Positions 7,358 through 13,953 of a stretch of DNA of 22,251 bases are shown here, one piece after another. Location of the stretch: assembly GCA_016295225.1 (NCBI GenBank), contig JAEDLP010000014.1, positions 1 through 22,251 on the forward strand, in the 5' to 3' direction. The notes below the pieces were generated by a model, which did no database searches, was not told the DNA's origin, and was given only the letters and a program-made list of their open reading frames with translations. This DNA comes from Oscillospiraceae bacterium. Its GTDB lineage: Bacteria > Bacillota > Clostridia > Oscillospirales > Oscillospiraceae. Every line of letters starts with the position of its first letter. The stretch's first letter is position 1. The position numbers were made by a program, and so were the translations under genes.

Positions 7358-7919
7358 AGAAAAAATCAAAGCAGGCGTGCGCCTGATATTGGAAGGGATC
7401 GGCGAGGACCCCGGCCGGGAAGGGCTGGTGGAAACGCCGGATCGTGTTGCCAGAATGTATGAAGAACTGGCCGCCGGATATGCCGGCAGCCCCGCAGAGC
7501 ACTTGAGCAAGACCTTCCCCGCGCCCCGCGGCGATATGGTCATGGAGAAGGAGATCCGGTTTTACTCTCTCTGCGAGCATCATATGCTGCCCTTTTACGG
7601 CACGGTGGCCGTGGCCTATATTCCCAACGGAGAGGTGGCGGGGCTGAGCAAGATTGCCCGGGTTGTGGAGGTCTATGCCCGGCGGCTGCAGCTCCAGGAG
7701 CGGCTCACCGCCCAGGTGGCCGACGCGTTCATGGAGGCCCTGAAGCCCCAGGGGGTTATGGTCCTGGTGGAGGCCGAACATATGTGCATGACCATGCGGG
7801 GGATCAAAAAGCCCGGAACCAAGACGGTCACATCGGCCGCCAGAGGTGTTTTTCAGGAGGACCCGGCCCTGCGGGAGCATTTCTTTCAGATGCTGAAATG
7901 GCGCGGGGGAGTAAACTGA
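7350..7919 (+). CDS. folE: GTP cyclohydrolase I
   Basis: 189 residues from GTG 7350. It converts GTP to 7,8-dihydroneopterin triphosphate, the committed step of folate synthesis. The zinc ligands C75 and H78 (SLCEHHMLPFYG) and C146 (HMCMTMRG) are all present, with GREGLVETPDRVARMYEE, GLSKIARVVEVYARR and KPGTKTVTSAARG. This is the classical zinc FolE, not FolE2. The GTG start lies inside the end of folC (8-nt overlap) and has AGAGG 6 nt upstream. It precedes folP by 16 nt. Confidence 0.96.
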   Translation: MDKEKIKAGVRLILEGIGEDPGREGLVETPDRVARMYEELAAGYAGSPAEHLSKTFPAPRGDMVMEKEIRFYSLCEHHMLPFYGTVAVAYIPNGEVAGLSKIARVVEVYARRLQLQERLTAQVADAFMEALKPQGVMVLVEAEHMCMTMRGIKKPGTKTVTSAARGVFQEDPALREHFFQMLKWRGGVN

Positions 7920-7935
7920 TGGGAGAGAGTGAGCT

Positions 7936-8751
7936 ATGATGAAAATTGGAGAGCGTCTGTTTGACGTGGACCATGATTGCTATATTATGGGAATTCTCAA
8001 CTATACGCCGGATTCCTTTTCGGATGGCGGCCGGTGGAACGACCGGGACCGGGCCCTCCGGCATGTGGGCGAGATGATCGAGGAAGGGGCGGCCATCATT
8101 GACATCGGCGGGGAATCCACCCGTCCCGGCCATGTGCAGATCAGCGCCCAGGAGGAGATCGACCGGGTGGCACCCATCATCGAACTGGTGAAAAAGAACT
8201 ACGATATCCCTGTGTCTGTGGACAGCTACAAGAGCGAGGTGGTGGAAGCCGCCCTGAAGGCCGGCGCGGATATGATCAATGATATCTGGGGCTTTCAGTA
8301 TGACCGGAGGGTGGCCCAGCTGGCGGCGGCCTACGACGTGCCCTGTTGCCTCATGCACAACCGCGAAAACAGGGACTATGGGGACTTTATGACCGATCTG
8401 CTCCGGGATATGGAGGCCAGCGTTGCCATCGGCCGGGAGGCCGGGGTCAGAGACGAGAACATGATCCTGGACCCCGGCGTGGGATTTGCCAAGAACCACG
8501 AGCAAAACCTCACCGCCATTCACCGGCTGGATCGCCTCAAAGCCCTGGGATTCCCGGTCCTTCTGGGGACTTCCCGGAAGTCCACCCTGGGCTATGTGCT
8601 GGATCTGCCTGCGGACCAGCGGGTGGAGGCCACGGTGGCCACCACGGTGGTTGGCGTGCTGAAGGGGGCGGCGTTTTTCCGCGTCCATGATGTGAAGGAG
8701 AACTACCGGGCCATGCGCATGGCCCAGGCCATCGTAAGGGAGGGTAAGTGA
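7936..8751 (+). CDS. folP: Dihydropteroate synthase
   Basis: 271 residues. It condenses 6-hydroxymethyl-dihydropterin pyrophosphate with p-aminobenzoate and is the sulfonamide target. Signature motifs are GILNYTPDSFSDGG (19-32), DIGGESTRPG (56-65), SVDSYKSEV, NDIWGFQYD, DPGVGFAK and LGTSRKS. The usual MNVTPDSFSDGG has Leu-Asn-Tyr here. Two adjacent ATGs (7936 and 7939) compete; the upstream GGGAGAGAG does not clearly decide. The stop codon overlaps the start of folBK by one base (TGATG), a typical coupled arrangement. Confidence 0.96.
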   Translation: MMKIGERLFDVDHDCYIMGILNYTPDSFSDGGRWNDRDRALRHVGEMIEEGAAIIDIGGESTRPGHVQISAQEEIDRVAPIIELVKKNYDIPVSVDSYKSEVVEAALKAGADMINDIWGFQYDRRVAQLAAAYDVPCCLMHNRENRDYGDFMTDLLRDMEASVAIGREAGVRDENMILDPGVGFAKNHEQNLTAIHRLDRLKALGFPVLLGTSRKSTLGYVLDLPADQRVEATVATTVVGVLKGAAFFRVHDVKENYRAMRMAQAIVREGK

Positions 8752-9575
8752 TGTACGACGAGATCCACATTAAAAATCTGGAGGTCTTTGCCAACCACGG
8801 CGTACTGCCGGAGGAGACGGCCCTGGGGCAGAAGTTCCTCCTGTCCCTCACCATGTACACAGACACCCGAAAGGCGGGGAAAACGGACAATCTGGAGGAC
8901 TCCACCCATTATGGCTGGGTGTCCAAGTTTATGACGGAATTCACCAAAACCCATCCCTGCAAGCTGATCGAAGCGGCGGCGGAACAGTTGGCAGAGGCCG
9001 TGCTGCTCCGGTATCCCCTCCTGAAAGGGGTCACCCTGGAGATCAAAAAGCCCTGGGCCCCCATCGGACTGCCCATGGAGACCGTTGCGGTGAAGATCAC
9101 CCGCTTCTGGCACAGGGCCTACCTGGGCCTGGGCTCCAATCTGGGGGATAAAAAGGCCTATCTGGATCAGGCGGTGGAGGCCCTGAACAAGACGCCGGGC
9201 TGCCGGGTGGAAAAGGTCTCCTCCTATCATGTCACCGCCCCTTACGGCGGCGTGGAGCAGGATGATTTCCTCAATGGATGTCTGGCCCTGGACACCTTGC
9301 TGACTCCCCAAGAGCTGCTGGAGCGCCTCCATGAGATCGAGGCAGAGGCCCACCGGGAGCGGACTGTGCGGTGGGGCCCGAGAACCCTTGACCTGGATAT
9401 CCTGCTGTATGACGATCTGGTCATGGAGACCGACGACCTGATCCTGCCCCATATGGAGATGCACAAGCGGGAATTTGTGCTGAAACCCTTAGAGGAGATC
9501 GCCCCCAACAAACGGCATCCCATTCTGAAACAGACCGTGACAGAACTGGCGGCGGCCTTGTCGGAAGGCCGCTGA
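8751..9575 (+). CDS. folBK: Fused dihydroneopterin aldolase / HPPK
   Basis: 274 residues with two successive folate enzymes in one chain. Residues 1 to about 118 are FolB (IHIKNLEVFANHGVLPEE, ending LEIKKPWAPIGLPMETVAVKITR with the conserved Lys), which cleaves dihydroneopterin. Residues about 120-274 are FolK (AYLGLGSNLGDKKAYL, APYGGVEQDDFLNGC, RWGPRTLDLDILLY), which pyrophosphorylates 6-hydroxymethyl-dihydropterin with ATP; the DLDILLY aspartates bind magnesium. Such fusions are known in several Firmicutes. ATG 8751 has AGGGAGGG about 6-7 nt before it. This is the last gene of the operon. The phosphatase step that removes triphosphate from the FolE product is not encoded here. Confidence 0.95.
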   Translation: MYDEIHIKNLEVFANHGVLPEETALGQKFLLSLTMYTDTRKAGKTDNLEDSTHYGWVSKFMTEFTKTHPCKLIEAAAEQLAEAVLLRYPLLKGVTLEIKKPWAPIGLPMETVAVKITRFWHRAYLGLGSNLGDKKAYLDQAVEALNKTPGCRVEKVSSYHVTAPYGGVEQDDFLNGCLALDTLLTPQELLERLHEIEAEAHRERTVRWGPRTLDLDILLYDDLVMETDDLILPHMEMHKREFVLKPLEEIAPNKRHPILKQTVTELAAALSEGR

Positions 9576-9589
9576 GCCGCAAAAAATAA

Positions 9590-9739
9590 GGGGCTGTTGC
9601 AAAATAGCCCGGTGAAAAAATAATGCAAAAAAATCGGCATCCTTTTCAGGTGATTCAAGCCTAAAAGGATGCCGGTTTTCGCTTTTCTCAGGATTTCTTT
9701 GTGGGAATCGCTCATGCAATTTCATTTTGCAACAGCCCC
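9590..9739. mobile_element. 150-bp MITE-like element with 16-bp perfect terminal inverted repeats
   Basis: Left end GGGGCTGTTGCAAAAT (9590-9605) is the exact reverse complement of the right end (9724-9739). Between them is a second hairpin with a perfect 12-bp stem (CGGCATCCTTTT 9635-9646 with 9663-9674), so the element can fold almost end to end. No convincing coding sequence is present; a short minus-strand frame exists but lacks a recognisable product. The ends resemble IS6-type ends such as that of IS26 (GGCACTGTTGCAAA), which suggests mobilisation in trans. No clear target duplication is visible. It lies 14 bp after folBK and 6 bp from the stop of the convergent AEC gene, and probably serves as their shared terminator. 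Confidence 0.75.
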
Positions 9740-9745
9740 CTTTTG

Positions 9746-10657
9746 TCATACCAGGGCCATCAGAATGGGCACGGTAACCACGCAGAGGATGGTGGACAGG
9801 AGGACGGAGGCGGTGCATACCTTGCCGTCCAGCCCCTGCTGGGTAATGAGCATCAGGGGCATACTCCCCACGGGCATGCCGAACATCACCATGCAGACTG
9901 AGACCAGGGCGGCGTCGATGGGCAGCAGACGGAGGATGGGGAGCATCAGGCAGGGCAGAGCCAGCAGCTTGAGGAACACGAAGAGGTACAGCCGCTTGTC
10001 CCCAAAAATCTCCTTCCGGTTGGCGTTGGACAGGGTGAAGCCCACGGCCATGAGGGCCAGGGGGGAGGCCGCGCCCCCCAGATAGTCCACGGCGGTGCGG
10101 AGGAAGCCGGGCAGGGGAAGGTTGGCCAGCACCAGGATCATGGCCAGGATGCAGGCGGCGTTGCCGGGGTTTATCAGAGCCCGCAGGGAGCCCAGGGTGA
10201 ACCGGCCCCGCATGAGGGAGACCCCGTAGGTGTAGAACACCAGGTTATAGATGAGAAGGAACTCGGACACGTAGACCACGTACTCCGCGCCCAGGACGCT
10301 GGACACCACGGGGATGCCGATGAAGCCCAGGTTGGAGAAGACGAACATGAGCTGAAAGATCTTTCGCTGGAAGGGGTCCTTGTCAAAGAAGGGAGACAGG
10401 ATGGAGCCCGCCAGGATAAAGAACAGGAACATGCCGATGGCGATGAGAAAGACCGTCAGCAGCCGGGACAGGGGGACCTGGCCCACGGAACCCGCCGCGC
10501 TGGACAGAACCAGCAGGGGGTTGAAGATGTTCACGATGAGCTGGGACATGTGGGAGTTGGTGTGGGTGTCCAGCATTTTGGTCCGGGCGGCGATCCACCC
10601 GGCGGCAATCATCACCAGCAGGGACAACATTTGAATAAATACAGTCAGGATGGTCAT
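9746..10657 (-). CDS. AEC-family (auxin efflux carrier-like) transporter
   Basis: 303 residues, about ten hydrophobic segments arranged as two five-helix halves separated by a short hydrophilic region, as in PF03547. Bacterial members export or exchange small organic acids such as malate. Supporting segments are the first helix ILTVFIQMLSLLVMIAAGWIAA, the following LIVNIFNPLLVLSS with the conserved Asn-Pro, and the late VCMVMFGMPVGSMPLMLITQQG. Substrate cannot be predicted. AGAGGG precedes ATG 10657 and a consensus promoter is upstream. The stop codon lies 6 bp from the MITE-like element. Confidence 0.88.
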   Translation of the reverse strand: MTILTVFIQMLSLLVMIAAGWIAARTKMLDTHTNSHMSQLIVNIFNPLLVLSSAAGSVGQVPLSRLLTVFLIAIGMFLFFILAGSILSPFFDKDPFQRKIFQLMFVFSNLGFIGIPVVSSVLGAEYVVYVSEFLLIYNLVFYTYGVSLMRGRFTLGSLRALINPGNAACILAMILVLANLPLPGFLRTAVDYLGGAASPLALMAVGFTLSNANRKEIFGDKRLYLFVFLKLLALPCLMLPILRLLPIDAALVSVCMVMFGMPVGSMPLMLITQQGLDGKVCTASVLLSTILCVVTVPILMALV

Positions 10658-10694
10658 GGGAAACCCTCTTTTCCGGGGGAGATGTCAAGAAACG

Positions 10695-10723
10695 ACTGTA
10701 CCAAATTTGTCCGAACTTGTCAA
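10695..10723 (-). promoter_or_regulatory. Sigma-A promoter of the AEC transporter
   Basis: On the minus strand, -35 TTGACA (10718-10723), a 17-bp spacer and -10 TACAGT (10695-10700). The spacer contains the small palindrome CAAATTTG. Confidence 0.75.
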
Positions 10724-10747
10724 CGGGGGGAGGGATCACCGACGCCA

Positions 10748-10771
10748 AAAGGCTCCCCGGAGGGAGCCTTT
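10748..10771 (-). terminator. Terminator of the GntR-ABC operon
   Basis: Perfect 10-bp stem (AAAGGCTCCC / GGGAGCCTTT) with a 4-nt loop, 7 bp past the permease stop. The T tract on the minus strand is short (CTTTTGG). Confidence 0.7.
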
Positions 10772-10778
10772 CAAGGGG

Positions 10779-11603
10779 TTATTCCAGATTCAGTTTTTTG
10801 CTCAGCATAACATGATTGATGACGTACAGCACCGCGCTGTAGACCAAGCTGACCAGGATGCTGAACCACAGAGCGGCGTGGAGGACCATCTCCGGGGGCT
10901 GAGTGTTCATGAAGTGATTGGCCGCGTCCAGGGTGGGCGTACTGGCAAAGAGCAGGATGCCGCCCACCATCTGGCTGGCGATCTGGATCACGAAGAAGAA
11001 GACCACCGACAGGAGCATCTTGTGCCGGTCAAAGCTGTGGCCGATGGACAGGGGAGCGTAGAACTCCAGGCACAGGTTGATGGCAACAACCACGCACAGG
11101 AGGATGACCTCCGCCGCCACCAGGACGCTGTGGGCGGCGTAGTAGCTGTTGAAGCGTTCCATCAGCCGGGGAAGGAGCTCCTGCAGGTCCGATAAGAAGG
11201 ACTGGTTTACCACCAGGAGCAGCAGGGCCAGGATATCCACGATGGCTGCGCCGGCGAACCAGAGGGTGGAGATCAGCAGCTTGGACCAGACCAGCTGGTG
11301 GGGGGAAACGGGGAGGGTGAACATCACATAGCCCTCATCTCCCAGCAGGTTGGAGCGGAACCGCTGGATCATCAGCACCAGGGCCACCGCAAAGACGGCG
11401 ATGAGACCCACAACAAAGCCCATGACCACCAGGATACTTACCAGGTTCAGGAGCTTCTCCAGGACGGGAGAGAGGGTGGGGGTGGTGTCCAGCCAGGCGG
11501 TGGAGAAACGGGCGCCCACCGACAGCAGCAGAACCACCAGGTACAGGGGGAGCATCAGACGGGCCGTGGCCCGGAGCTCGTGTTTCATCAGTTTTCTCAG
11601 CAT
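10779..11603 (-). CDS. ABC transporter permease (ABC-2 like)
   Basis: 274 residues with about six membrane segments: LMLPLYLVVLLLSV near 20, LVSILVVMGFVVGLIAVFAVALV at about 55-77, then AAIVDILALLLLVV, VLVAAEVILLCVVVAINL, VVFFFVIQIASQMVGGILLF and ILVSLVYSAVLYVI. The loop RFRSNLLGDEGYVMFTLPVSPHQLVWSKLL is typical of ABC-2 permeases, and contacts the ATPase. It ends with a charged tail (NHVMLSKKLNLE). Its start overlaps the end of the ATPase gene by 7 bp, so the two surely work together. The substrate is unknown; homologous YtrA-controlled systems respond to cell-envelope antibiotics. Confidence 0.88.
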   Translation of the reverse strand: MLRKLMKHELRATARLMLPLYLVVLLLSVGARFSTAWLDTTPTLSPVLEKLLNLVSILVVMGFVVGLIAVFAVALVLMIQRFRSNLLGDEGYVMFTLPVSPHQLVWSKLLISTLWFAGAAIVDILALLLLVVNQSFLSDLQELLPRLMERFNSYYAAHSVLVAAEVILLCVVVAINLCLEFYAPLSIGHSFDRHKMLLSVVFFFVIQIASQMVGGILLFASTPTLDAANHFMNTQPPEMVLHAALWFSILVSLVYSAVLYVINHVMLSKKLNLE

Positions 11604-12292
11604 CGGTATACCTCCCGGAACAGAGCGTCCACGCTCTTGCCCTTCTCCTCCCGGATCTGGTCCACGGAGGACTGGAAGAAGATCTGGCCCCGGTCGATGA
11701 AGACGACCTCGTCCAGAACCTTCTCCACGTCGGCGATGAGGTGGGTGGAAATGATAACGGAAGCTTCGGGGTTGTAGTTGCGGATGATGGTGTCCAGGAT
11801 GTAGTCCCGGGCGGCGGGGTCCACGCCCCCGATGGGTTCGTCCAGCAGGTAGAGCTTGGCCTGGCGGCTCATGGCCAGGATGAGCTGGACCTTTTCCCGG
11901 TTGCCCTTGGACAGCTGCTTCAGCTTATGGGTGGGGTGGAGCTCCAGCCGGTCCAACATTTCCTCGCTGCGGTCCCGTTGGAAATCGGCGTAGAAGTCGG
12001 CGTAAAAGTCCTGGAGCTGCTGGATGGTCATCCACAGGGGCAGGCTGTTGCGCTCGGGCAGGTAGGACACGATGGCGTGGCTCTCCCGGCCGGGGGCCTT
12101 GCCGTCCACCAGGATCTCTCCGGCGGTGGGGACCAGCAGGCCGTTGGCCAGCTTGATCAGGGTGGTCTTGCCGCTGCCGTTGGGCCCCAGCAGGCCCACG
12201 ATGCGGCCGGGCTCGATGGTTAAGTCCACCCCGGCCAGGGCGGGGGTGGCGCCGAAGCGCTTCACCAGCCCGCGGCATTCCAAAATACTCAT
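11597..12292 (-). CDS. ABC transporter ATP-binding protein
   Basis: 231 residues. Walker A is GPNGSGKTT (about 35-43), the Q loop lies near SYLPERNSL, the signature is the variant LSKGNREKVQL, Walker B is LYLLDEP followed by IGGVDP, and the H loop is in ISTHLIAD. The LSKGN signature is shared with the YtrB/BcrA-type drug and envelope-stress exporters. It energises the permease encoded next. Its ATG overlaps the stop of the GntR gene by 4 bp (ATGA), so all three are translated as a unit. The FYADFYADF segment looks like a duplication but the family commonly has a similar repeat there. Confidence 0.95.
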   Translation of the reverse strand: MSILECRGLVKRFGATPALAGVDLTIEPGRIVGLLGPNGSGKTTLIKLANGLLVPTAGEILVDGKAPGRESHAIVSYLPERNSLPLWMTIQQLQDFYADFYADFQRDRSEEMLDRLELHPTHKLKQLSKGNREKVQLILAMSRQAKLYLLDEPIGGVDPAARDYILDTIIRNYNPEASVIISTHLIADVEKVLDEVVFIDRGQIFFQSSVDQIREEKGKSVDALFREVYRC

Positions 12293-12654
12293 AGATTCTC
12301 TCCTTCCTTTTGGATCAGGCTCACGATCTCCTCCAGCGGGAATCCAAGCTGGGCCATCCCGGCCAGGAAATCCCGGATCTGGGTCCGGGCCAGGTCCTCC
12401 TTCAGCGCCCGGATGACGGTCTCGTCCTCTGTGACGAAGCGGCCCGCTGTCCGCTGGCTGCGGACCAGCCCCAGTCGCTCCAGCTCGGTCAAGGCCCGCT
12501 GCATGGTGTTGGGGTTGACCCCCGCCTGGGTGGCCAGGTCCCGGACCGAGGGCAGGCGGTCCCCCGGCGTGAGCTGGCCGGTGACAATCTGCTGCTGGAT
12601 CTGAGCGATGAGCTGGGTGTAAATGGGGACGTCGGTTCGAAATTCCCAGGGCAT
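12289..12654 (-). CDS. GntR-family regulator, YtrA subfamily
   Basis: 121 residues: an N-terminal winged helix (PIYTQLIAQIQQQIVTGQLTPG, then LPSVRDLATQAGVNPNTMQRAL as the recognition region) followed by a short helical tail of about 45 residues. This small size without a large effector domain is the YtrA type, normally encoded first in ABC-transporter operons that it represses. I use ATG 12654, with AGGAGG 7 nt upstream; the ATG at 12660 abuts the ribosome site. A palindrome over the -10 of its own promoter indicates autoregulation (inference). Confidence 0.93.
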   Translation of the reverse strand: MPWEFRTDVPIYTQLIAQIQQQIVTGQLTPGDRLPSVRDLATQAGVNPNTMQRALTELERLGLVRSQRTAGRFVTEDETVIRALKEDLARTQIRDFLAGMAQLGFPLEEIVSLIQKEGENL

Positions 12655-12672
12655 CCTCATCCCTCCTTGTGT

Positions 12673-12720
12673 TATTGTACTAGCTGATTAATACAATAGC
12701 ACAAAATTTTGGATTGTCAA
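12673..12720 (-). promoter_or_regulatory. GntR-ABC operon promoter with overlapping palindromic operator
   Basis: On the minus strand, -35 TTGACA (12715-12720), a 16-bp spacer and -10 TATTGT (12693-12698). An inverted repeat with arms TATTGTACTA (12673-12682) and TAATACAATA (12689-12698), 9 of 10 matching around 6 bp, covers the -10 and start site. This is the expected place and form for a YtrA-type operator. Confidence 0.75.
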
Positions 12721-12775
12721 GGGGGTGGGAGAAAAAAGTTTTAGCAGGGGGATTGTCTCCGCCGGATAATAAAAA

Positions 12776-12799
12776 CCCCACCTCCTGAGGGAGATGGGG
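12776..12799 (-). terminator. Terminator of the DUF2325-DUF3793 operon
   Basis: 10-bp stem with one mismatch (CCCCACCTCC / GGAGATGGGG) and a 4-nt loop, followed on the minus strand by TTTTTATTAT. It starts 5 nt past the DUF3793 stop. Confidence 0.85.
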
Positions 12800-12804
12800 G
12801 ATTT

Positions 12805-13356
12805 TCAGCTTTCCACGGTTAAATGTTCCAGGGTGGCCCCCTGCTCCCGGAGCCGGCAGTAGCGGGCGGTGCAGGTCTTGTAGGCGTCAAAACGCTGCCG
12901 GGCGGCCTCCTCGTCCCCGTAGACCTTCCAGCAGCCGCAGGCCTTGGCCTCCCGGCCCCGATGCCGGATGAACCCCTGGACGTCCTCTGGGGGATACCCC
13001 AGAAAGAGGCCGATCTCGTGGGGGAACTCGTCCCCATTCCGCAGGCGGCGGGTGAGCTCCCGCAGGCAGGGACGGAAGCCGGGCTTCTCGTAGCCTGCCC
13101 GGCAGAGGATCTCCCGGGCCTGCTCCTGGGCCAGATCCCGGGAGAGACTGCTGGTTCGGAAGAGATAGAGGAGGGCCTTGTCCTCCTCCAGCCGTAGGGG
13201 GAGCAGCCGCAGACCTCGGGGGACCAGAACCCGGTTGGCCTCCTGGAGGGTCTTCAAAAAGTCAGCCCGGTTCTCAATGGTGCAGGGGAATAGACTGCCG
13301 GTCTTCAGCCCCGCCAGGGTGGGGGCGGCGTGGCGGATGATATAGTTTACGGACAT
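12805..13356 (-). CDS. DUF3793 family protein
   Basis: 183 residues from ATG 13356, which has AGGAGG 5 nt before it. The frame stays open far upstream but that part reads as low-complexity antisense of the neighbouring gene. The sequence fits DUF3793: an N-terminal HAAPTLAGLKTGSLF, a middle YLFR..LSRDL, then HEIGLFLGYPPEDVQGFI and the C-terminal GCWKVYGDEEAARQRFDAYKTC. Conserved Cys residues occur in the CGCWKVYG region and near KTCTARYC. It appears cytosolic. The biochemical role is unknown. Family members are often found beside iron-uptake genes and flavodoxins in clostridia, which fits the iron-box-like sites upstream of this operon. Confidence 0.85.
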   Translation of the reverse strand: MSVNYIIRHAAPTLAGLKTGSLFPCTIENRADFLKTLQEANRVLVPRGLRLLPLRLEEDKALLYLFRTSSLSRDLAQEQAREILCRAGYEKPGFRPCLRELTRRLRNGDEFPHEIGLFLGYPPEDVQGFIRHRGREAKACGCWKVYGDEEAARQRFDAYKTCTARYCRLREQGATLEHLTVES

Positions 13357-13367
13357 GGATCCTCCTC

Positions 13368-13649
13368 TCAGGTGGCATGGGTCTCCAGAATGCTCCGCAG
13401 GGCGGCCATGGAGCTGGACTTGGACCGGGCAATGGTCAGTTTCTGCCCCCTGGTCTCGCTGAGGGCGCAGCGCATCATCTTGTGGGAGAGGGTGTCGGTG
13501 AACATCACCAGCAGGTCGGGGCTGCCCAGCCGATTTTTCAGGGTGCCCCCCATCTTGGGGATGACTTTGGCGGAACACCGGTATTCCCGGCACAGATCTT
13601 TGTACTGGCGGACCATGCACTCGTTTCCGCCCAGGATTACAACACTCAT
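13368..13649 (-). CDS. DUF2325 family protein
   Basis: 93 residues from ATG 13649 (AAAGGAG 8 nt upstream). The start MSVVILGGNECMVRQYKDLC, then KVIPKMGGTLKNRLGSPDLLVMFTDTLSHKM, matches DUF2325, a small Rossmann-like fold. Cys residues at about 11, 20 and 26 could bind metal, but that is a guess. It is 11 nt ahead of DUF3793 and clearly co-transcribed. The pairing is a recurrent clostridial association. Function is unknown; a role in iron or redox response is inferred only from the operator-like sites. Confidence 0.87.
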   Translation of the reverse strand: MSVVILGGNECMVRQYKDLCREYRCSAKVIPKMGGTLKNRLGSPDLLVMFTDTLSHKMMRCALSETRGQKLTIARSKSSSMAALRSILETHAT

Positions 13650-13673
13650 GGCAGAGGCTCCTTTCTTTTTTTG

Positions 13674-13689
13674 GTTAGCTAAAACTAAC
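13674..13689. promoter_or_regulatory. Operator-like inverted repeat, DtxR-box type, site 1
   Basis: GGTTAG...CTAAC with a 6-bp gap, containing the perfect palindrome TTAGCTAA. It lies 25 bp upstream of the DUF2325 start and resembles site 2 at 13788-13811. Confidence 0.5.
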
Positions 13690-13702
13690 TGCCGAGGTGC
13701 AT

Positions 13703-13726
13703 TGCAGCGTCCCGCAGGACGCTGCA
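13703..13726 (-). other. Perfect hairpin in the DUF2325 leader
   Basis: 10-bp perfect stem (TGCAGCGTCC / GGACGCTGCA) with a CGCA loop, between the two operator-like sites and within the probable 5' leader of the operon. There is no T tract, so it is not an ordinary terminator. Confidence 0.6.
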
Positions 13727-13787
13727 TGAAACGTGGGTGACGTTAGTATATACGTTATCAAAAGAATCTTTCCCCAGAGGGGAGTCC

Positions 13788-13811
13788 TTTGGTTAGCGTG
13801 AGCTAACTAAA
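13788..13811. promoter_or_regulatory. Operator-like inverted repeat, DtxR/IdeR-box type, site 2
   Basis: Arms TTTGGTTAGC and GCTAACTAAA around GTGA; 9 of 10 positions match. The half-site GGTTAG/CTAAC is that of the DtxR/IdeR iron-repressor consensus (TTAGGTTAGCCTAACCTAA). It sits just downstream of the minus-strand promoter at 13815-13843, over the expected start site. Confidence 0.6.
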
Positions 13812-13814
13812 GGG

Positions 13815-13843
13815 AGCTTACCATAGATTCCCTCCCTTGTCAA
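13815..13843 (-). promoter_or_regulatory. Probable promoter of the DUF2325-DUF3793 operon
   Basis: On the minus strand, -35 TTGACA (13838-13843), 17-bp spacer and a weak -10 TAAGCT (13815-13820). It would give a leader of about 160 nt that contains both operator-like repeats and the 13703-13726 hairpin. Another -10-like TATACT at 13745-13750 lacks a good -35. Confidence 0.55.
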
Positions 13844-13919
13844 GGGCCCGCTTCCTGGTTTCCGGGGGATGCCTCTGCCGGAAACCGCCCAGAAGGGCGT
13901 AAAATTAAGAAAAATTTAA

Positions 13920-13947
13920 TTGACTTTTCAAAAAGAAGTTGTACAAT
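13920..13947 (+). promoter_or_regulatory. Promoter of the glycosyltransferase gene
   Basis: -35 TTGACT (13920-13925), 16-bp spacer and -10 TACAAT (13942-13947). TGTACAATG, which contains the -10, is repeated 16 bp downstream (13956-13964). The perfect inverted repeat GGTTTCCGG / CCGGAAACC at 13857-13886 lies further upstream, between the divergent promoters. Confidence 0.7.
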
Positions 13948-13953
13948 GGAGGG

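Noticed and set aside
6083..7543. A 486-codon minus-strand frame across folC/folE
   Set aside because: It overlaps two genes with clear catalytic motifs, and its translation has the His/Gly/Gln-rich look of an antisense frame.
10748..10790. Possible third copy of the 15438 repeat left arm (AAAAGGCTCCCC)
   Set aside because: Similarity is limited to the terminator hairpin and a few bases; without the second arm it is better read as a terminator.
11980..12012. Tandem FYADFYADF in the ABC ATPase
   Set aside because: A similar DFY-DF repeat is a normal feature of this ATPase subfamily, so it is not treated as a recent duplication.
13357..13620. N-terminal extension of the DUF3793 frame
   Set aside because: The additional 88 residues overlap the DUF2325 gene in another frame and are Pro/His/Arg-rich; the AGGAGG site supports the start at 13356.
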